The translations under genes were made by a program, and so were the position numbers. The notes beneath the pieces were generated by a model. That model had not been told where the DNA came from. It searched no databases and saw only the letters and a list, made by a program, of their open reading frames with translations. Positions 58,629 to 64,000 of a stretch of DNA of 64,000 nt are shown here, in pieces (within the stretch, counting starts at the first letter, position 1; each line of letters opens with the position of its first letter). Source of the stretch: Gamsiella multidivaricata (Eukaryota > Mortierellomycota > Mortierellomycetes > Mortierellales > Mortierellaceae); NCBI RefSeq assembly GCF_025024155.1, contig NW_026251763.1:206511-270510 (forward strand). Reading direction: 5' to 3'.

Positions 58629-59388
58629 TCTGCTGCTGTGGCTGGATGTATGCAGAGGACGCACTGGATGGTGGTTGCTGATATTGCGGTTGTAGGTATC
58701 CTGGAGCCGGTGCAATCCCATGCTGACTAAAACCTAAGGGTTGACTTTGCGGCTGCGACGATAATGGTTGGGATGAGATGTACAGCTGCTGGTGCTGCTG
58801 CTGTTGAGAATGCATCTGCGGCTGAAGAAACATTGACGATGCTGGCTGTTGCTGGTATTGCTGCTGCTGCTGCTGCTGAAGTGGTGCCTGAGCTTGATAC
58901 TGTGGTGGGTACGACTGCTGCACCGGCTGTTGACTCTGATATGCCTGTTGTGAGACCGGCTGTTGCTGGGACTGGTAGGTCTGCTGCTGTGTTTGGTACG
59001 GCTGTTGTTGGTATTGCTGTTGGTGTTGCTGTTGGTGCTGCAGTGGGACAGGCGTTGTAGTGACAGAATGGTTTTGGACAGTGCTATATCCGACGCCGGC
59101 CGCGGCCATGGGGTCGTATGGTCCACTGGGACCCTGGCTTACGTTATATCCGGGTGCAGTTGATCCTATAGGGCCCATAGATATTGGGGTCAATGAACCG
59201 ACTGGTGTCCCTCCATTTTGGTATTGCGGCACGCCTGACTGGTAGTAAGCCATTGGTGCATGTGTATCCATGCTGTTGTTGTCAAGAGGTTTCGTTGTGC
59301 TTCCGAAGTGTAGGATATGGGTAACGTTATGCTTCCCTCCCCCTCCTGGTGTGAGATGAAGCGAAGTATTCTGTCCTTGGGTCGACAC
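57660..59388 (-). CDS. Pho80/Pcl-type cyclin with long Gln-rich N-terminus
   Basis: Cyclins of this group partner Pho85-type kinases in nutrient and polarity signalling. Minus-strand exons 58102-59388 and 57660-58007 join in phase to 544 residues. Residues ~1-350 are low complexity: QQQ runs with His, Tyr, Ser and Pro. The cyclin box spans the intron: LAEFASVMVYTLWHTRPN, GPAFKKFCLKVLSATQLSSS, VILLSLKYIQKLLKNNP, FRLFTVSLMLANKFLDDNTF, WSEVTGINVKEINVMEMEFL and LFVSEAEYLDWLH. The KFLDDNxFTNKTWSEVTG and INxMExEFL segments are hallmarks of the Pho80-like cyclin family (PF08613). The exact subgroup is not clear. The Gln-rich half could act as a transcriptional or phase-separating region. Confidence 0.87.
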
Positions 59389-59926
59389 TCAGCGGCGATG
59401 GTCCAAGGCGTACTGAAGAAGCTGAAGAGAGGTGATGAAAAAGGGTTCGGTCAGTCTCGACCATGACCAGCTCCTGGTTTATTTTTCTTCAGCCAAACAA
59501 CAGCCACGTACCGGAAAAGACTATGGAGTTCTGGCGTCAGGCGCAAAAGAGTACGTAACTCGTCGTCTTTGTCGTCTTGTCTCTGTTCTTTTTTTCTTTT
59601 CTTTTTTCCAAAAAGGGGCTATTGTCAATCGCGGGTGATCGAGGATCGGTCAATGACAAAGGGTTGACCGTCAAGGGCTACCTTCCGGGCAAGCGACGGG
59701 GGGACCTGATGGGGTGTTTTTTTCTAGGGGAGGAGACGCTGATCACGTGATAACCCGGACCTCGCGTTCCCTCACCGGGTTCTGGCTCAATCACATCCAA
59801 TACCATTTGTACACCTCTGCGCATCATACAGCCACACACGACGATTGCATTCAGCTCACTACCGATATATCATGCATATTTGAGCACTGACCACAGGGTT
59901 ACAGTAGTCAGTAGTCGATGGCCCTT
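59389..59926. other. Upstream region of the cyclin gene, no gene recognised
   Basis: Contains a T-rich stretch (59585-59612). No protein pattern is seen. Confidence 0.45.
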
Positions 59927-60197
59927 TTACATGGATGCAGTACGCTCCTCAATAATTTTGACCCCGCTGCAGACAATCCTCTGGTCCCGAAGCTGGGAGA
60001 CACCAGCCTTCGCCATATTTTGGCCAGCCAGAGGGGTTTCAGTGAAGAGGCAGCTCACAGCTGAGGCAGTAGAGCCGGCGCATATTAACTTGCGCGACAA
60101 AGTCATGGTCGTACGTCTTCCCGTTCTGAGGCCGGTCGACTGGACTCTTCTTCGACGTGTGACACTCGTTGCAGTTGACTACCACGTACACTTTCCC
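59927..60197 (-). pseudogene. Fanzor relic fragment, copy 3 (zinc ribbon and RuvC-III end)
   Basis: On the minus strand, just after an acceptor-like CTTCTAG, the frame reads GKVYVVVNCNECHTSKKSP, then YDHDFVAQVNMRRLYCLSC and LPLH. A TGA (60039-60041) is followed by an Asn codon, and after a frameshift LAGQNMAKAGVSQLRDQ. Copy 1 has VVVDINEYYTSQKCP, CDHGFVRRVNMRGMYCLAC, PFHRNSMAAQNM. The match in order and spacing is clear, including the lack of the first CxxC pair and the Asn where HRD is expected. The acceptor sits at the same place as the last intron of copy 1. Nothing similar is visible further upstream on that strand, so this is a 3' fragment. Confidence 0.72.
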
Positions 60198-60926
60198 CTA
60201 GAAGCTTTGCAAATCCAGATTGAACACGAAAAAGAAGACGAGTTCAGGTCAAAGAACAGAACAATAAAATACAGAAGATAAGTCAAGGACATGACCTTAC
60301 CGTTCAAACGACCATGGACCCGAATATGCGGTAAATCAATGATGTCTTTGTGCTTAATCTAATCTCGCCCTCGATGGTGAAAAGGTTCTTATCTGCAGAT
60401 CAAGGATGCCGTCTTTTTAGGCTCCCGTATATTGCGACTGCATGAATGAACCATAGTAATGGTAAATTCGAGCGCAAGGCACTAAACGACACTCACATCT
60501 GACCAAAGTCATCACTCTTTGTAGCCCAAACAAGATGGTGTAATGAAGCACTGCGTCACGTAATTTGGTCATTTTGGCTGGAAATGGCAAGATGATAAGC
60601 GTTGGATGGGCGCAAGTAGACTCGAAAGAACAGGTCCCGTCAACATTCCAGCATGTTCGTGGTAACAAGGGTCTGCACCGTCATAATGAGTGAACCTGCG
60701 ACAATGACCGCGAGCCTATAGAACAATGAGCAAACAAGGCAAGCTTGTACATTTATGTGTCGGTGATAGGGTTCGTGTGCTCATAGTTTATTTAGGGTGT
60801 TCATCCTGGTCATCATTGTCTGATAATAATGACGTACCCACGTGTACGGTCTACGACGCAAGGGCCATCGCGACGCGTCTGTCCAGACGTCAACGAGCTA
60901 AGGGCGTTCATCGAGAGAATGGCGAG
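60198..60926. other. Interval upstream of the His/Thr/Asn-rich gene
   Basis: No gene recognised. It should include the distal promoter of the next gene and perhaps decayed sequence belonging to the Fanzor fragment. Confidence 0.4.
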
Positions 60927-60935
60927 TATAAAAGG
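60927..60935 (+). promoter_or_regulatory. TATA box
   Basis: TATAAAAGG lies 127 bp before the ATG at 61054. It is the clearest TATA element in the window and suggests a strongly or inducibly expressed gene. Confidence 0.75.
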
Positions 60936-60986
60936 GAGCCCTCCTCGCTCCTCCTCAACATATTATTCACTCAACACTACACTCTA

Positions 60987-61042
60987 CCAACACTACCAAA
61001 CCAACACTACCAAACCAACACTACCAAACCAACACTACCAAA
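60987..61042 (+). repeat. 14-bp tandem repeat in the 5' leader (4 exact units)
   Basis: CCAACACTACCAAA is repeated four times without change, immediately before the start codon region. It is probably within the 5' untranslated region. Confidence 0.92.
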
Positions 61043-61053
61043 CCAACTCCAAC

Positions 61054-62085
61054 ATGACACATCACACTGACAACAAGCCCTCCACCATGGACACCATCAA
61101 GGATAAGGCCGCCAACCTCGTCAACAAGGTCACCGGCAAGACCCACGATGACACCACCGGTACTCACCACACTGGAATTCATGACACCACCGCAACCGGC
61201 ATCCACAAGGACCACAACCCCCTTCACAAGGACCATAACCCCCTCCATACCGGTGCCGCCACCGCAGACTACGCAGCTCCCCAGGGCAACACTGCCGACC
61301 GCCTTGCCTACCAGCCTCAGACCGGTGTTCCCGCTCCCGTGACCGGCACCCAGACTCAGGGTGGCCATCACCATCGCGGAGCCGAGGCCGCCGCTCTCGG
61401 TGCCACCGGCGCTGCCGTTGCTGGCCATCACCACGAGCACAACAAGCACAACCTTGGTACCAACGTTGGCACCACCGGTGCCACTGGCGTTCCTGGCACC
61501 TACAACAACAACACGGCTCTCGGTGTAAACAACTCCACAACTACCGCGGTTCCCGGTGGCGGCATCGCCCATCCTGTCCCCGCTGGCCCCACCGGCACAA
61601 GCCAGGTCCCGACCTACGCCCAGAACATCGCCCCCGTGGCCTCCGGCGTCGTCCCTACGGCCTATGCCGCAGACCAGCAGACCCATGAGCACAAACACCA
61701 CGGTATCCTCGGTCACCACAACAACAACAACAACAATAACAACAACACTCTGACAGGTGAGCACCATCGCATTCACCCTGGTGCCGAGGTTGCTGCCGCA
61801 GGAACTACAGCCCACCAGTATGATAACAACTACAACAACAACGTACCTTCGTCGACCACCACTAACACCGTCCCTGCCATGGGCGCCCCCGGCACCACTA
61901 CCGCTGCAGGCACCCACATCCCTGGCGAGTACAATACCACTGGTTCCTCTGGTATTGGTGCCGCATACGGCGCTGGAAAGGGTGTTGGCACTCAGAACAT
62001 CCCTGGCGACTACAACACCGCCAACACTACTGCCAACAACGCCATCAATCCCAACTCTGCCGACCGCGGCCGTTATGTTGTCTAA
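61054..62085 (+). CDS. Low-complexity His/Thr/Asn/Gly-rich protein, possibly stress-related
   Basis: A single-exon frame of 343 residues. The N-terminus (MTHHTDNKPSTMDTIKDKAA then NLVNKVTGKTHDD) can form an amphipathic helix. The rest is made of His-rich (GHHHRG, GHHHEHNKH, EHKHHGILGHH), Asn-rich and Thr/Gly/Ala-rich segments, with internal echoes such as HKDHNPLHKDHNPLH and the pair HIPGEYNTTGSSG / NIPGDYNTANTTA. There are no Cys or Trp in the segments I read. Codon third positions are strongly C-biased, as in highly expressed fungal genes. The hydrophilic composition resembles LEA/hydrophilin-type desiccation proteins, but no named motif is present. TATA box, perfect 5' repeats and a 3' hairpin flank it. 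Function unknown. Confidence 0.7.
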   Translation: MTHHTDNKPSTMDTIKDKAANLVNKVTGKTHDDTTGTHHTGIHDTTATGIHKDHNPLHKDHNPLHTGAATADYAAPQGNTADRLAYQPQTGVPAPVTGTQTQGGHHHRGAEAAALGATGAAVAGHHHEHNKHNLGTNVGTTGATGVPGTYNNNTALGVNNSTTTAVPGGGIAHPVPAGPTGTSQVPTYAQNIAPVASGVVPTAYAADQQTHEHKHHGILGHHNNNNNNNNNTLTGEHHRIHPGAEVAAAGTTAHQYDNNYNNNVPSSTTTNTVPAMGAPGTTTAAGTHIPGEYNTTGSSGIGAAYGAGKGVGTQNIPGDYNTANTTANNAINPNSADRGRYVV

Positions 62086-62168
62086 ATCTTGACAACATTA
62101 TGGAAGACGAAAAAGCATTTGTATATAACTGTGTATGATATTTTTCTGAATAAAATAACATGATGCTT

Positions 62169-62190
62169 CGTGTGTTCGACCGAACACACG
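62169..62190. terminator. Perfect hairpin in the 3' flank
   Basis: CGTGTGTTCG, a two-base AC, then CGAACACACG: a 10-bp perfect inverted repeat about 85 bp after the stop codon, just after AATAAAATAACA. It could form a stem in the transcript or be a protein-binding palindrome. Eukaryotic mRNAs do not need such a terminator, so the type is a guess. Confidence 0.4.
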
Positions 62191-64000
62191 ACACGCGCCT
62201 TTATTCAAAAAAAAAAAAAGAGCTTTGTAAAAAAACTTCGATAGACGTCAAAAAAACGCTCCCCCAATACGAATGCAATCTCGCTAGCGCGTATTTCTTC
62301 TGATGATATCTATTCTTCGTCGATTTCTGCCTTGAGGATTTTTCACAGAACCGTGCGAGCAGCATGGTCTCGTTTATATGTTTTCAACTTCTGTTGACCT
62401 GGGAACGTAAAAAGGGCAGTTGCAGAGTTTCGGTGCGCCTGTGGAGAGATCGATGAGGAACGTGTTTTTGGTATAACCCAGAGAGGCTTAAGAGCAGGTC
62501 TCCTAGGTGCCTTGATGCTTGATCTAACGCTTGTACCTTACTCCCTCCCAGTGTGTTGACGACCATATCCTCCTTGGCTTCGTTGCGGTCAGCAAACAAA
62601 ACTTGTATAGTCATATGCTCGGTTATGGTAAAATGCATGTCCCTGAGGCCGCTCTCTGCGCGAACGCCATTTGCTTAGAGGCTGGGGGGGGGGGGAAGTC
62701 AGAAACCAAAATAGACTGATCTAATTGTAGTCGCTCGACGTCTCTTTCTTTAAATCGATGGACCGGATAATGCATGCGCCTGCACCGTTCACCCACTCCG
62801 AGCTACTTTGCCGTACCTCCCCTGCCAGCTTCGGCGGCATTGCGCAGGAAGTGCATCTACAGCTGGTCGACAAGAACCAGGATTTCCTGACCCATAAAAG
62901 TTGGCATATCCAAGTGGATGGTGCTGCTCATTGAAATAGTCTGATATCCGTTGGAAAGGATTCACCTGCAGTTCCTTATTATTTCCGTTACACGAGCATT
63001 AGCCGTGGTATCCGCTCGTGCCCTTCCTAATGCTGTATTCTCTTGTCGTGGACGGCCATGATGTCGCTGAGGATCTTTTGAAATAAGGTATTTCGCTAAA
63101 GTCGTCTCCTCCTGTAATTGATGCCTACTGGCGTTAAACTAGGACGGATAGCCGTGATGGCGCCGACGTGCGTCGCGATCGCTTGATGGACGCATTTGAC
63201 CGCGTCTGCCACTGCATGTACCATACCTTGAATTGTTTGAACGATGTGCCTGTGAGACCACTTCCACTCTGTCTCATCGGCATTCATGACCCTGATGTAT
63301 CCTTAGTACAACGACAGTATGTCAACATGAGCATGCGGACTGATAGTTTTCATGGCAGTTGGCCTTCCTTCAATAGTCATGTCGGTCAAATACCGAAGAC
63401 TTCATTCTCGAGTAGCTCGTTGATGCATATGAAGATATGGAGACAGAGTACAAGCGGCAATGGTCCGGGACTAAAACATCGAGGTACGCGTCAACTGATT
63501 ATTTAATTCAATCAAAGCGCGGTACAATGGTGAACCTACAAAATAACACTAAAAACAGTATAGTAAGAGTATGCTAAGATGAGCAATGGAGCATTGCAAA
63601 ACGCTTATTATTCTATGATGTCAATGTGCTGCGTCCAGTTTCTACAACTTCCAGAACACAATGATAATGGTCCCACAAGTTAATAAGCCTATATTCGACC
63701 CAATAAAGCTCAAGATTTGCTCCACTAGTCCTGACCATTTGCAAGCATGGAAAGACGACAAGGATTTGCGGGCCTAAAGAGACCAATTCTTACAAATGAA
63801 CTTTGACAGAGATACTGCGAAACGACAGAACATTAAAACGAAGGATAAAGTAACTCACTGAAACACAACGAAATGCACCTTCGAGTGTTTATGTGGAACT
63901 CTGGAAGCCAGTGCACGATGTTAGCTGAGAAATCGGAAAAGCAATCCAGTACAAGCCTAAATTAACAAACCATGGACTCAGTTGGTGGTCATTTTGAGGA
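62191..64000. other. Right end of window, no gene recognised
   Basis: A run of G lies at 62682-62694. Several frames of 60-110 codons (62384-62638 minus, 63168-63506 plus) lack recognisable domains or intron signals that would join them. Sequence beyond 64000 would be needed to judge whether a gene begins here. Confidence 0.45.

Noticed and set aside
58290..58730. Ala/Val-rich plus-strand frame
   Set aside because: Shadow of the CAG/CAA-rich cyclin exon on the minus strand.
60987..61042. CRISPR-like array
   Set aside because: The repeats are directly adjacent with no spacers, and this is a eukaryotic nuclear sequence.
61021..61917. 298-codon minus-strand frame opposite the His/Thr/Asn-rich gene
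   Set aside because: Val/Gly repeats are the complement of Asn/Thr/His codons; the plus strand has the TATA box, leader and codon bias.
62682..62694. G-run as a telomere or quadruplex element
   Set aside because: A single homopolymer run with no repeated G-tracts around it; a similar run occurs near 6270 inside a RhoGEF intron.
1..64000. tRNA, rRNA or snRNA genes
   Set aside because: I looked for B-box-like GTTCGA sites and other conserved RNA sequence; the few matches (for example near 10508, 31130, 36085, 50708) lie inside protein genes or lack a partner A-box and stem. None could be supported by eye.

Overview
This is a stretch of nuclear DNA from a fungus. Genes are rich in introns (typically 60-150 nt, GT..AG), are well spaced, and sit on both strands. 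The gene set points to an early-diverging filamentous fungus: a Tudor-SN (SND1) orthologue, a Rap1-type small GTPase, an ASH2-type COMPASS subunit with its zinc finger and winged helix, a dynactin p24-like subunit, a DUF4442-like protein, and a four-domain Rom2-type RhoGEF. Fanzor (eukaryotic TnpB) relics also occur. A Mortierellomycotina/Mucoromycota source is my inference, not something shown directly.

Layout. 0.7-2.4 kb: mitochondrial NAD-isocitrate dehydrogenase subunit IDH1 (+). 2.7-3.4 kb: small protein with a possible nuclease-A-inhibitor-like C-terminus (-). 4.5-10.7 kb: Rom2-like Rho1 exchange factor (+). 10.9-12.3 kb: F1 ATP-synthase delta subunit (-). 12.5-15.8 kb: 5' half of a MULE transposase followed by a broken Fanzor gene (+). 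16.5-20.1 kb: SND1 (+). 21.1-24.0 kb: Zn2Cys6 regulator (+). 24.8-26.5 kb: Rsr1/Rap1 GTPase (-). 26.5-29.0 kb: no gene recognised. 29.0-32.0 kb: ASH2/Bre2 (-). 32.1-39.7 kb: a transposon island with two MULE halves head to head and a 4.2-kb Harbinger element bounded by 68-bp terminal inverted repeats. 40.8-41.5 kb: relic of a Ca2+/H+ exchanger. 41.8-42.6 kb: DUF4442-like protein (-). 43.7-44.4 kb: small possibly secreted protein (-). 44.7-46.1 kb: eIF3j (+). 46.4-47.5 kb: dynactin subunit 3 (+). 48.3 kb: a short inverted-repeat element. 49.6-52.4 kb: a second, different Fanzor relic (+). 53.0-54.3 kb: Sec20 SNARE (-), divergent from a TBC1D22/Gyp1 Rab-GAP (+, 54.6-57.0 kb). 57.7-59.4 kb: Pho80-type cyclin with a glutamine-rich N-terminus (-). 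59.9-60.2 kb: fragment of a third Fanzor (-), related to the first. 61.1-62.1 kb: low-complexity His/Thr/Asn-rich protein with a clear TATA box (+). 62.1-64.0 kb: nothing recognised.

The host genes are housekeeping functions (respiration, cell-wall and polarity signalling, chromatin, translation, vesicle traffic). The unusual content is in the mobile DNA. Three Fanzor relics of at least two lineages lie within 46 kb. Two of them share an Asn where the last RuvC catalytic Asp is expected, and one sits directly behind a MULE 5' half. Most coding lesions in the mobile genes are in-frame TAG/TGA/TAA codons that one C-to-T change could produce. All exon structures were built by hand from splice signals and reading-frame continuity. 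For the principal host genes the exon lengths sum to a multiple of three.
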